This document shows positions 44,493 to 55,097 of a stretch of 64,000 nucleotides of DNA, one piece after another. The stretch comes from Liolophura sinensis. Taxonomy: Eukaryota > Mollusca > Polyplacophora > Chitonida > Chitonidae. Position numbers and translations under genes: made by a program. Location: positions 17,665,338 to 17,729,337 of the forward strand of contig NC_088302.1 of assembly GCF_032854445.1 (NCBI RefSeq), given 5' to 3'. Every line of letters starts with the position of its first letter. Position 1 is the first letter of the stretch. The notes below the pieces were generated by a model. That model made no database searches. It was not told the DNA's origin and saw only the letters and a list, made by a program, of their open reading frames with translations.

Positions 44493-46855
44493 AAGGCTTC
44501 TCACCTATGCCCTCTGCAGTACAACGAACTCTCATCAAAATTCCAGCATATAAAATCGCGGAGCTATCGTTCATGGATACGGTTACTGGACTGTCAAATA
44601 TTTTCCTTCAAGATCATCAGTGACATTGGGATTATTTGGTATAAGTGAACATTCGGGCTCTTCCGTTTACAGAGTTCATATTAGGCATCTTTTTATAGTT
44701 GACATCGATGCAGATATGTAATCTCTCTTTTTTTCGTCGACATCTTAAAAAGTTGACACGGATGGGACACTGTTGGCAATGACTCTGTTTACACCCATCA
44801 CATATTACGTCTCTTACTTTACAATGGTGGACATACGTTTGACCTCTACCTCTGACCTTGCCAATTCTTTGTATTCAGGATACAGGCATCACGACCCTGC
44901 ACCGATGGAAAAATAGCGTTGGACATTTGTTTTCAAGGACATGCTTAGGCCTAATATTGTTCAGGATAGTTTATTATTTTTTGGATTTAACAACACTGTT
45001 TTTTGTTTGTTTGTTTTTGTTTTTGTGGGGTGATATTTAAAACTGGTAATCTGGCTGCGATAGCATGGATAGCTGTGTTGACATTGGTTCTGATTAACTG
45101 AGCATGGACCCGAAAAATTAGGCCCAGACGTTAAATTACCGGTAAACAGATTTAGGAAAATATTCAACAAGGAAGAAAAAGAGAAATTATAAAGGAAACG
45201 TCTTGAAAATATGAGCAAGCTTTGTCCTGCTATATGTGTTTGGATGGAATGAGACACTAAAGACCTGTAATTAGTGGTCGCTGTGGAATTTCAACCAAAA
45301 TGGTTGAATTGGGGGGAAACCTGTTTCATGAACACTAAAAGATAACACCTGTCAGCTACGAGATAAAAGGGCTGCCATACAACAGAAGAGCGGATATTAC
45401 ATCACTTATATACCGAATTTTAGTTCTCGGTAAGTTCACCTTAAAACATGTTTGTAGCAGTGTGTTTGTGTGCTCTCACGAAAATATAATGTTATGTTCG
45501 CAGTTACTTTGTAAAAGATAAAAAGATTTATAACAGATATGCAAATAAACGAGACATACAGAACATGGCTTATTTCGCTCATTTCTTTCGTGAAACTTCT
45601 TTAAATTGCGGGTCGTGTTAACTGTGGTGGGAAACGCGAATCGTGGAAGTAATATTTCAGTGATTTTTTTCTCAATGTGATTTTGGATGACGTCACACCC
45701 GGACGAGAAGAGGACTATTCACCATCCGACAACACCGACAGCAGAGGAGTAATCCACGTTCTCGAACTGAGTGCGTACAAACAGTCGTCAGTTTTAGCTG
45801 TGGTGTTCACCTTCAAGGTTATATCAAACAGGTCTCTGAGCGTCAGGGAAGACCAATAACTATGAAATACACGTTATCTATTATCTGCAGATCGCTACCC
45901 ATAGGACACAATTTGTGAAGGACAATCCTGTAGGCAAATTTATAAACTCATTCTAATAATGAACGCTAGATTGCTTAAACCATTTTTTTTTACTTTTCTT
46001 AAAGGTAAAAGCAAAAGGAAATTAGACATATAGAAAGACAGGTTTACAATTTCTGAAGGAAAAGTAAGAGGGATTACCACGTGGTCTTTTGCATGTTTTA
46101 AAACGAACATTTAATAGATAGAAACAAAAACTGGAATCAGTTATATAATTGAGGGATATACCAAAAAATGGACACCGAGAGAGATACATGATAAAGAAAT
46201 GCAAGGAATACAACTAAGGGATCATATAACAGTACAAGATATATAACCAAAATACATTCTAGATATAGTCAGCATAGATAACACAACACGTGGCTACAAC
46301 TCATCTGGCTCTTGCGCTCCTCGGGCGCTTCCTTTGACCTGGCTTTGCAATTCTGTTCGACAGCGAGAAATTTCCATTTGTAGCCAAATGTTTTCTTGCT
46401 ATAATACATTTCTTTCTATTTAAAAAGTTGACAAATCTCTCTTTCTTTTCATCTTCTGACGGTTTGCTCCACACACTTTGAAATTACCTATTTTTCTGCA
46501 ATGGGGTTTAATCACATAAATACCGTCACCATGCAATATACGTCCCATGAATCCAACATCCACATTTTCTGCATTCCAATTTGTTGTCAGTTTCAAGATA
46601 CTGTTCGAAAATTCACAGTTGTTTGTCCAAAGCTTTTCTGTATTACCCGTTTGGAAATGTGCACATACATATATAATGAAAGATCATTTCGGCACATTTT
46701 GGTGGTCATCTAACAATGAAAGTACTTCAAGCACTTCATCTGCTACATTACCTCTATGAAACACACCCCTTTCTTCCTTTTATTAGAATTTTTGTCACGA
46801 ACCTGCCTAAAGTTTCTGAGAGCATTAACAGAACCGTCTTCTATCGTTTCCTGAT
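44493..46855. other. Poorly resolved stretch, no gene recognised
   Basis: Probably begins with the 3' UTR of the secreted-protein gene. An AATAAA at 45544 is one candidate signal. A TGACGTCA-like site near 45688 sits in an ORF of 60 codons with no recognisable family. Nothing else is supported. Confidence 0.4.
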
Positions 46856-46899
46856 GTACCTAAGTGGAAGTTTTAAAGTGACACCCTGAGAAATCTCCA

Positions 46900-47270
46900 C
46901 CTTGGTTTTGGATCCATCCGTGCATTAATTTCTCGTTTGACGCTGCCATGAGACGCTGGAATACTTTCCTCCAACTCCTAATGACGATATACTCGTCAAG
47001 GTTTGTATGCCTGTGCCAGACGCCACACTTGGTACCCTTTTTGTTGTTTCGCTGTAGCGTAATAAGCTTTACAAAATCAACTACTGGCGGTTGCTTGATT
47101 TTGGGGTCTGTCCATGTATAAGGCATTTCTCGTTTAATGTTACCATGAGAAGATAGAAAACTTTATCCCAACTTTAATGCTAATGTACCCTTGTTGTTGT
47201 TGATTCACGGTAGCGTAATAAACTTTATAAGATCAACATCTGACTGTGGTTCGACTTGTGGAACATACGT
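46900..47270 (-). repeat. Two diverged tandem copies of an ORF-bearing ~199-bp unit
   Basis: Copies at about 46920-47118 and 47119-47270 keep the same block order. On the minus strand the peptides correspond: DFVKLITL against DLIKFITL, and KVFQRLMAASNEK against KVFYLLMVTLNEK. The first copy is an open frame of 88 codons; the second is broken by stops. The family is unknown. It could be a decayed gene or an element. Confidence 0.5.
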
Positions 47271-48055
47271 GACTTTCCTGTTAATTAGCATCGCAGCACA
47301 GTAGACATTGTTTTTCAAATAAATCATCTTTACTTCCCCATACCCTTCCCTCAGTAAATATGTATTAGACGTAGTTTCCCCTGCCCACTATCCCAAAGTC
47401 CACATTAGGAAAGTAATGTCTGGCTTTCCCCTTTTTTCAACATAATGTTTATTACTGTAACTTGTTCTATTACACCAGATATTGCAAATTCTACCTGATG
47501 TACATTTAATCTGAAATTTGGATAGCGTGAGAATGTTCGAACACGTAGAGTACCTTAACGCCTTCAAAAGCAGGGGATTAATTCTAACGTTTCACTGCTG
47601 CGATTATAAGACAGAAACGACTTCTAGTTACAAAACACGACCCCAGAAGCTGGAATCAGCGCGTGTATAGTTGGCTGGCCTGAATCAAATGTGCGCAAGT
47701 ATCCGGGCGGTGTATTCCGCAACCATCCCACCATCTTCGAACAGCTGACAGCGAGAAAAAACTGAACACATCAATGTAAAGTTAAAATAAAAACTTGTGT
47801 TTTATTTCACCATGTTGTTTTGTCTCATGAGGGTGTTCCGGTGTCGTACATTAACAGTTTCTAAACAATACTGCCGTATAGGTTGTGGGTCATTTTTACA
47901 TATTTTATTATCGACAACTTATATAGGCTTACCAGCATGGTAAACGGTTTGACTACTGGTTTCACTTATTCGCCTAGAACATTCCTTGCGTCTTTCCACT
48001 ATGATTGTTAATTGTAGATTTCTTCTCTTTGCAGGATTCCGTAACATTTTCGTAC
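47271..48055. other. Non-coding, one short dispersed repeat
   Basis: Around 47895-47970 the words 'ttttattatcgacaacttat' and 'agcatggtaaacggtttgac' match 33657-33715 in SLC6 intron 8, so this is another low-copy dispersed repeat. Nothing else is supported. Confidence 0.5.
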
Positions 48056-48059
48056 TTTA

Positions 48060-48165
48060 TATAGTTTCATAGTTCTTTGGCGGTTTGTGTTAATCTTTGT
48101 TTTGGGAATTGGCCTTGCACGTCCATTTTGATTGGCAGATGGTATACGAATGTCTGTTTTGACGC
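48060..48165 (-). repeat. Dispersed repeat family D, reverse copy
   Basis: The reverse complement reads 'cagacattcgtataccatct', 'gccaatcaaaatggacgtg' and 'ggccaattcccaaaacaaag', matching the + strand copies. It explains the short minus-strand ORF here. Confidence 0.65.
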
Positions 48166-48277
48166 AGAAATTAACGTGTCGGCAAACATCCATGATGAAG
48201 AAAGCTCTCGATCCTTAGACAACTCCGACTGACGATATCATTTGCAAGCATTCTACGGTGTACGAATGTATAAATAC

Positions 48278-48514
48278 CGTGCCGAGGTGCTTAGCATGCC
48301 AGCACGACGCAATGACCCAGGAACCTCCCACCAATGCGGTCGCTGTGAGTTCAAGTCCAGCACATGCGCTGGTGGGTGGTAAGGTCAGCCAGCAACATGC
48401 GCATGTTCGTGGGTTCCCCCCCGAGCCCTGCCCGGTTTCCTCCCACAAAAATGCTGGCCACCTTCGTATAAGTGAAATTCTTGAGTACGGAGTAAAACAC
48501 CAATCAAATAAAGA
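48278..48514 (+). repeat. tRNA-derived SINE with target-site duplication
   Basis: The head 'cgtgccgaggtgcttagcat' is followed by the B box and main-family 3' block. The flanks are ataaatac at 48270-48277 and at about 48515-48522, a plausible 8-bp duplication. Confidence 0.88.
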
Positions 48515-48526
48515 ATAAATACATAC

Positions 48527-48640
48527 TTGGAGATCGGTGACGACGTCCGCCCATTCTTCCAACCTGGCTTTGGTGGACAAGATATTCCGGCTGGAAATTT
48601 TTAAACACCCTTCACATATCCAACCCAGTATGTTTTTTAA
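48527..48640 (-). CDS. Orphan exon candidate, 38 codons
   Basis: On the minus strand a 'cattcag' acceptor precedes 48640 and 'ctccaa' followed by gtatgt is a good donor at 48527. The 114 nt between them are open with both phases 0. The peptide includes GWICEGCLKISSRN and KARLEEWADVVTDL. I do not recognise the family, and no neighbouring exon of the same gene is secure. It could be a real exon of an unfound gene or chance. Confidence 0.4.
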
Positions 48641-48804
48641 CTGAATGTGAATCAATAGTGAAAAAGCAAGGCAATAAAACATGTGCTGTCATGTGCTCGA
48701 CGTACATCCGAGAAAAGAACATATTGGCGTTCTTGATAGGCGTCTCGTTCACAAACTGACGAATTTGCTCTCACCTCCTTGTCTTGCCTCCAGCGTAGTG
48801 ACGC

Positions 48805-49030
48805 CTCGTGGACTTCTGTTCACATCCAGCGTCACCTTATCAGTTCAGTTCACCTCCTGAGTCGTCACCTTATCAGTTCACTTCCGTCGTAACTCATCAC
48901 GGTATCAGTTCCGTTCACGTCCGTCGTCACGGCATCTGTTCCGTTCAAGTCCGTCGTCACGATATCAGTTCCTTTCACGTCCAATGTAGCCATTTCACTT
49001 CTGTTCACATTCAACGTCACGAAACCACCA
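48805..49030. repeat. ~33-bp degenerate minisatellite
   Basis: Units such as 'cgtcacggtatcagttccgt' followed by tcacgtccgt recur about 7 times. The array ends close to the stop codon of the NR2C2AP homologue (49039), so it probably lies in its 3' UTR. Confidence 0.8.
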
Positions 49031-49038
49031 TGTGCACA

Positions 49039-52000
49039 TCATGTCACTCCCAGCAAGTTTAGCTGGTACACAGTAACTCTTCCATAGAAGTCAGTGCTTG
49101 TGTTGAACACTATCTTCACACTAGTGCAACACAGGTTTTCTGGGAATGGAAACCTGTAATCAGGGTCAAGGAATTGGTCACAAAAAAATTAATTGCAGCT
49201 GGTCAAGATATCTACATAGGGTACAGTAACATTTCACTCCCTAACAACCCAGCTGTACAAACAGTACATAGAAACATGATTAGCTGATTGGTGTTTAAGG
49301 CCTTGCTAAAGAATTTTTCACTCATACAGTGGTGGTCAGGAGTAGGAAATCCGAGTGCTGGGAGTAAACCACAGTGCCTGGAGTATTTATGTATTTGGTG
49401 TTTAATGCCGTCCTCAAGAATATTTCACTTCTATGACTGCACCCAGCATAAAGGTAAACCAGGCAGAGCCTAGGGGAAACCCATGACCATTTGCAGGTTG
49501 CTGTCAGACCTTCCACGAAAGCCAGCATGAGCTGGACTGGAAATCGCAACGAACGCATTAGTGAGAGATTCCTGGGTCATTGCACCGTGCTGGTGTGATA
49601 ACCACCTCGGCCACGGAACCCCCCAGGTGCACAGTGTAGTAGACCACAGGCCAGATTAGTTCCTGAAAAATCATGATGTGAAGTCATATGTAATTCATAT
49701 AAAATTTCATGTGATTTCTCAACAAAACAGAGTAATAAGTGAAAAATTCCATGAAAATTACAGGTTTGGTGATTTATTGCACTTTAGACTTAAGCAGGAA
49801 ACGGTTTTGAGGAATTTGTCCCTTGTGCTTAAAACAGCTATAAATTGCAAAAAAGCTTCAGCTTTTTCACAGCCAACATCCAAAAAGGATATCTGAAGAG
49901 AGTTTGAATCCTCAGGATAAAACTTGATTGGGTCAACCTTGTTCTCAGCTCCCTCCACTTCTATCCAGCATTCCTTGCCAGCAAATCCACCTTGAAACCG
50001 AATGTGCATTTCCTGTAAGGTGACTGCTTCTGGAAACTGCACATGAATCCATTGTGGTGAACCCTGAAACCAGAGAGACTTGCTTTCAAATGTGACACTA
50101 AGAGCACTAAAAGTGACAAAACACAAAACCACAATATTTTACCACACTGACCTCTGCCAGAGAGGTTATGTTTTCACCAGCCTGTCGGTCAGCAACTTTA
50201 CAGATAAGTTACGCAGGAATTTGGATAAACTTTTGTGCCCAGGTTGTCATTTGGCTAAGGACAATTCCATTCAATATAGATTTAGGTGATGTCTGATATG
50301 GATCTGGGAAGTTTTTAAAATGATTATTTGCCTTGGACAGACACGACAGAAATGGAGAGTTTTGTCCCTTCCTCTGTGGTAGTGGAATTTGTACAATGAA
50401 CTGTGGTTTGCAGTCTCACAGTGCCTTTCAGATAGGAAATAAGCAATGTCTTAATGGGTAGTGAAAAAAATGTTAAGATTTCATAACTTCAAGGTGATAT
50501 CAAAAAAACTACATGCAGGCCTGTTAAAATGAAAGTCAACATATATTTTATGTGTTACTACATGAAGTTATTTTGGAAGGAGTGTAGAAACTAACCTAAG
50601 TGGCCAGAGCCATTTTTTTCTTCACCTGGTTGATAACAATAAATTAACTTTTAATCTCATGACCTGGAAGTCTGACATGTTTATCGAGAAACTAGAAACC
50701 TTAAATTATTTATCTGATTTGTGCTTTATGACAGTTGTCAGCATTGTGGTGGGAGGAAAGCACAACCATCCGCAGGTTGCTGGAAGACCTTTGGAAACAT
50801 TGATGTTGCATCACTTCTATCCCATGCACATGTGTACAAGGCAAAACAATGTACGGGTGTCAATACGTCAGCAGAAACAGCTGCACTCTGGGTTTGTAGA
50901 AAAAGGTTGCCTCTGATTGGTTGAAATTGCTAACATGGTGGCCCTTTTGAGTTTCTCAATGTGACCAATTACGCTTATGTGACCTCAAAAAAGATATGTT
51001 TTTTAAACTTTTTGTGGGAGACTTTATCAACACATATATGCTTTAGTAGTTTCACGGTAACAGGTATTGGACAGGCCACTGAAGGTCATGTGGGTGGTTT
51101 AGGCACTTTGACATGACCTAGTGATGATGATGAGGAGGGTGACTGTTGTGGGACAGGTGTTGGACGGGCCACTGAAGGTTGTGTAAGTGGTGTAGGCACT
51201 TTGACATGAGCTAGTGATGAGGATGAGGAGGGCGACTGTTGTGGGACAGGTGTTGGACGGGCACTGAAGGTCGCGTGGGTGGTTTAGGCACTTTGACATG
51301 AGTTGATGATGATGATGAAGGCGACTGTTGTGGGACAGGTGTTGGACGGGCCACTGAAGGTTGTGTAAGTGGTGTAGGCACTTTGACATGAGCTAGTGAT
51401 GATGATGAGGAGGGCGACTGTTGTGGGACAGGTGTTTGACGGGCACTGAAGGTCGCGTGGGTGGTTTAGGCACTTTGACATGAGTTGGTGATGATAAGGA
51501 GGAGGGCGACTGTTGTGGGACATGTGTTGGATTTTTTTTTTTTTGATTGGTGTTTTACGCCGTACTCAAGATTATTTCACTTATACGACGGTGGCCAGCA
51601 TTATGGTGGGTGGAAACCGGGCAGAGCCCGGGGGAAACCCACGACCATCCGCAGGTTGCTGGCAGACCTTCCCACGTACGGCCGGAGAGGAAGGCAGCAT
51701 GAGCTGGTCTTGAACTCACAGCGACCGCATTGGTGAGAGGCTTCTGGGTCATTACGCTGCGCTAGCGCGCTAACCGACTGAGCCACGGAGGCCCCTGGGA
51801 CATGTGTTGGACGGGCCACTGAAGGTTGTGTGGGTGGTGTAGGCACTTTGAACAGACAGCCACATGTTCCAGTGTCTGTAGCGTGTGGTGAGCCTATATA
51901 ACAGAAAAACACCTCTCACATTAGTTGGACATGGACCACTGACGAGTCTATAGTCTAAGCTGAAGGTAAGATGAAGAAAGGTAAAGACAAAGGTAGACAG

Positions 52001-54752
52001 AAAAACCGTCTAGCAAGCCTTGAAGTGAAGCTCTATCCACACTATGTATCTAGCATCTCTGATGCAATAAAATCTGAAAGGACGCAATAAAGTCATTATC
52101 GACACATCTGAGGGACATACAATGTTTTGCTTTCCTGAACACTACATCCTTTTAATAAAAATTTAGCAAATGGTCAGCCTTTTCCTGTAATGCTATCAGC
52201 ACATCTATGTTACGCAGATGAGATTGCATGTTCACTGTGTCCATATCATTTTCAATCCAAATACCGCAAGACCTGCATACTCCTAGAATTCTAAGATAAA
52301 GCCCTGATGTAAATACCAACGATCTTACACTTTTAAAGAGAGACTGACTGCTGCGTTTACTATTCCTTATTATTTATGTAGTGAGGAATGGAGTGTAATT
52401 TAGTAAATGGTCAGCCTTTTCCCGTAATGCTGTCAGCACATCTATGTTACGCAGATGAGATTGCATGTTCACTGTGTCCATATCATTTTCAATCCAAATA
52501 CCGCAAGACCTGCATACTCCTAGAATTCTAAGATAAAGCCCTGATGTAAATACTAACGATGTTACACTTTTAAAGAGAGACTGACTGCTGCGTTTACTAT
52601 TCCTTATTATTTATGTAGTGAGGAATGGAGTGTAATGGAGTCCTTTAGGCCATTTCATGTGGTGGGGAGCATCCACGATTCAACTCTAGACATGCCAATT
52701 GCCACCTGTAAACGGTATTTATTTATTTAACAGGTGTTTCATGCCGTACTCAGGAATATTTCACTGATACGACAGCGGACAGCATTACGGTGGGAGGACA
52801 CTGGGGACCCTGGGGGAAACCCATGACCATCCGCAGGCTGCTGTCGGACCTTCCCATGTATGGCCGGAGAGGAAGTCCGCATAAGCTGGACTTGAACTCA
52901 CAGCCACAGCATTGGTGGCAGTCTCCTGGGTCATTGCGTTATATATATACTACTCCTACATCTGATCCTTTGTTATGGATTATGAACAACATACAAGTAG
53001 CTAGATACTTGTACCTCACCTCGCGCAGAATTGAATGAAGAGAAATAGGATCCTTTTTCAAAGTGGGTGGATATCTAGATTAAATGGCATCTGACCGCCA
53101 GCAAGCACCTATCATAGTTGTGAGGCTATGGATTACACATTCAAATCCCCCACATGTACATCAAAGAACAGTGAACTAACTTGGTCAGAGTTCCAGCAAG
53201 TATCCTCTTCTGCATCAAACAAGTATTTTTTACCGAACTGCTTGGTGTCTCGGTTCAAAACTGAACTGACTCTGCAAGTAAAAGAAACACAGTTTCAGGA
53301 ACATTTTTCATTGATTATAATGAAAAGAACATGACCAGATGTATAAATAGTGTCATTATATTGCAGTTATGATTTATTTATTTATTTGATTGGTGTTTTA
53401 CACCGTAGTCAAGAATATTTCACTTAAATGACAGCGGCCAGCATTATGGTGGGAGGAAACCCGGTAGAGCCCATGGAAAACCCACGACCATCCGCAGGTT
53501 GCTGAGAGACTTCCCACGTATGACCGCAGAGGATCCCAGCATGAGCTGGAGGCCCCTGGCAGTGGTGAAATCTGCCTTGTTTTCCATGTAACTTTTAACA
53601 TCAGTTCATGCCAGGAACAGTTTAATACCGTCTTATGACAACAACAACCCATGGGAAACAGGAAGCTGTTAGAGTAGATTCCGCTTCTTCTTGAATATGT
53701 ACCCATAGAACAGTGACAGACTACAATATGAAGAATCACGAATGACACCCATTTATACTAATTGTTTTGAAAACAAAATATCTCCCCATTTATTTTTAAT
53801 TAATTTTTTAGGAATCAGGAATACCATACATCACTGAGGCTGAAGGTCTGATCTACATGTATCCATGCTCCAGTTTGTTCTCAGAACATGACAAAGAGTT
53901 CCTGTCTACCACTTTGATCTTCCAGCGATTGGATACCACATTCTCAGTCACCTAAGATTACAACCAAAAAAGCACACACACCATTCATCAAGGTTCTCTG
54001 TTCACCCAGTGAGACAACCAACGTGGATACACTTCGCTTATTTGCCGCCACCACAAAAACTCGACCACGTCAGAGGGGAAGAGCTCACTACAGGTTCCGC
54101 ATTTTTGACTAAGTCGTTGCTTTATAGCCCGCCAGGTGCTTTCGATTGTATGTCTGTGGGCACTGGTATGGGGATCTACGAAGTTCATATTATGATTGAC
54201 TGTGAATTGTTTGAAACCTTCATCAGTCAAACCACACCGATCTCTTTTATCACTGCATGTCCTCATGATATAAAAGGTCAAATAATGTCTTTCTATTCAC
54301 ACCACGCTTAAAATATCTCCAAGAAACCAAAAGATCTGCAATGCCTGTCTGCTGATCCAAGATTTAATGGGGCCAGCAGTGTCATGGTCAAGAACAATCC
54401 GCCCGCTGTTTTGGGCTACAGATTTGACGAACTTCCAAAGATTTAGAATAGCCACCTTTACTTTCCTGAATGGACTGCCACCATGTATATTTTATCTATG
54501 GGTAGAACTTATGCACTTGACAACTGACATGACCCATTTACAATACCTGCTGCAGGCATTTCGGGCAGACAGCTATGGAAACCATTATTTTGCCTACAAT
54601 GTCGTCATGGGGTATTATCAATGGCTTAATGGCAAGCCAAAACACCGCTAATTTAAATGTACAGAAAATACCACATACTTCCGCACAGTAACCTTTTAAG
54701 ACCAAAAATTTTACCTCACACGTGTCTCAGCATTCACCAATGTCGTCGCCAT
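49039..54752 (-). CDS. NR2C2AP: Nuclear receptor 2C2-associated protein homologue, 4 exons
   Basis: Exons on the minus strand: 54752-54715, 53271-53181, 50063-49893 and 49155-49039 (stop). They total 417 nt and 138 residues, against 139 in human as I remember it. Family landmarks occur in order: MATTLVNAETRVR, VSSVLNRDTKQFGKK, DTCWNSDQ, then GSPQWIHVQFPE and RFQGGFAGKECW, FYPEDSNSLQ, and STDFYGRVTVYQL near the C-terminus. The protein is a single small discoidin-like beta-sandwich. In mammals it is known as TRA16, a repressor of the nuclear receptor TR4; conservation of that role here is not shown. Introns 1 and 2 are GT-AG. Intron 3 is AT-AC. Reading through intron 3 gives a false open frame. 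Introns 1 and 2 hold a dead transposase, SINEs and tandem repeats. Confidence 0.96.
49156..49892 (-). other. U12-type AT-AC intron (intron 3 of NR2C2AP)
   Basis: On the minus strand exon 3 ends ...CTTCAG and the intron starts ATATCCTTTTT, an exact match to the U12 AT-AC donor consensus. It ends with TTCCTTGAC (U12 branch-point consensus), then CCTGATTAC, then exon 4 in phase 0. The branch A lies about 11 nt from the end. No GT donor or AG acceptor joins these two exons in frame as well. The 737-bp intron contains SINE fragments. Confidence 0.93.
49280..49630 (-). repeat. Two adjoining reverse SINE copies
   Basis: A short fragment (gattggtgtttaaggcct..., 49280-49345) is followed by a longer copy from 49385. 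The longer copy has 'ggtgtttaatgccgtcctca', 'accatttgcaggttgctg', an antisense B box and 'accacctcggccacgg' at the head. Both lie within the AT-AC intron. Confidence 0.82.
50700..50795 (-). repeat. SINE fragment, reverse
   Basis: Contains 'cagcattgtggtgggaggaa' and 'accatccgcaggttgctgg'. Located in NR2C2AP intron 2. Confidence 0.8.
51060..51855. repeat. 90-93-bp minisatellite split by a SINE
   Basis: Six units with 'actttgacatgagctagtga', 'gactgttgtgggacagg' and 'tgttggacgggccactgaag'. Two alternating types (tgtaagtggtgtaggc, gcgtgggtggtttaggc) imply a ~183-bp dimer. The last unit is interrupted by the SINE at 51532-51795. Located in NR2C2AP intron 2. Confidence 0.92.
51532..51795 (-). repeat. 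Full-length main-family SINE with 16-bp target-site duplication
   Basis: A poly-T start (antisense tail) leads through 'gattggtgttttacgccgta', 'ggccagcattatggtggg' and 'accatccgcaggttgctggc' to an antisense tRNA-like head ending 'accgactgagccacggaggc'. The duplication tgggacatgtgttgga is at 51516-51531 and 51796-51811. This is the best reference copy in the window. Confidence 0.97.
52161..52635. repeat. 237-bp tandem duplication, very recent
   Basis: Units start at 52161 and 52398 and differ at only a handful of positions (for example cctgtaatgctatcagc against ccgtaatgctgtcagc). Located in NR2C2AP intron 2. No coding content. Confidence 0.95.
52712..52945 (-). repeat. SINE, reverse orientation
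   Basis: Contains 'tttcatgccgtactcaggaa', 'cagcattacggtgggagg', 'accatccgcaggctgctgtc' and an antisense B box. Confidence 0.88.
53370..53560 (-). repeat. SINE, reverse orientation, 5' truncated
   Basis: Contains 'gattggtgttttacaccgta', 'cagcattatggtgggaggaa' and 'accatccgcaggttgctgag'. Located in NR2C2AP intron 1. Confidence 0.9.
53985..54290 (-). pseudogene. ISXO2-like (Merlin-type) transposase fragment
   Basis: The minus-strand frame reads GFKQFTVNHNMNFVDP, then TSAHRHTIESTWRAIKQRL and a FLWWRQ-like end. This is the pattern of the C-terminal catalytic part of ISXO2-like/Merlin transposases (NH..FVDP..G.HT..IES.W...K). The N-terminal parts are missing or scrambled, and no terminal repeats were found. 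It sits in NR2C2AP intron 1. Confidence 0.78.
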
Positions 54753-55097
54753 ATTGAGTGCTGAACTTAACTTCAACGTTAAAGAGTTCGCATGTCAACT
54801 CTGATAACACGTGGAGATGTTACTGAAAGTTTAATTAGGATTGGGACTGCGTGTTCTTTCTTCTGTCTTTCCAGTTGCTTCTTAAACTGTCGGATGGGAT
54901 ATTGTTTTATTCACTAAGAAGGAATGACTCCATTTGTATGAAGTTATATGCAGAAGCTTAGTTTGATCTTGTTCAACAATGCTCTTTACACGTACATATG
55001 GCTTGTTCAAAAATTGAAACTAAAGGTTCTGTGGCCAAAAGATCCATTGATATCAGTAACATGTACTAATGCAATACAGCGGTGGAGAGACGTTTAA
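54753..55097. promoter_or_regulatory. Candidate shared (bidirectional) promoter of NR2C2AP and C15orf40 homologues
   Basis: The two start codons face away from each other across 345 bp with no repeats. No clear TATA box is seen. The sequence 'tcaatatggcgacgaca' around the NR2C2AP start resembles a housekeeping-type initiation context. The shared promoter is inferred from spacing alone. Confidence 0.55.

Noticed and set aside
48010-48193. Minus-strand ORF as a gene
   Set aside because: Explained by a reverse copy of dispersed repeat family D.
49758-50132. 124-codon minus-strand ORF as a complete NR2C2AP protein
   Set aside because: It mixes exon 3 with intronic sequence on both sides. Real exons 1, 2 and 4 were found elsewhere with matching family sequence.
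51099-51523. Minus-strand His/Ser/Thr-rich repeat ORFs
   Set aside because: Shadow translation of the 90-93-bp minisatellite in NR2C2AP intron 2.
53830-53955. Possible upstream NR2C2AP exon with weak LF...W..DQ similarity
   Set aside because: It has an in-frame stop and no donor, and a perfect match to that part of the protein was then found at 53271-53181.
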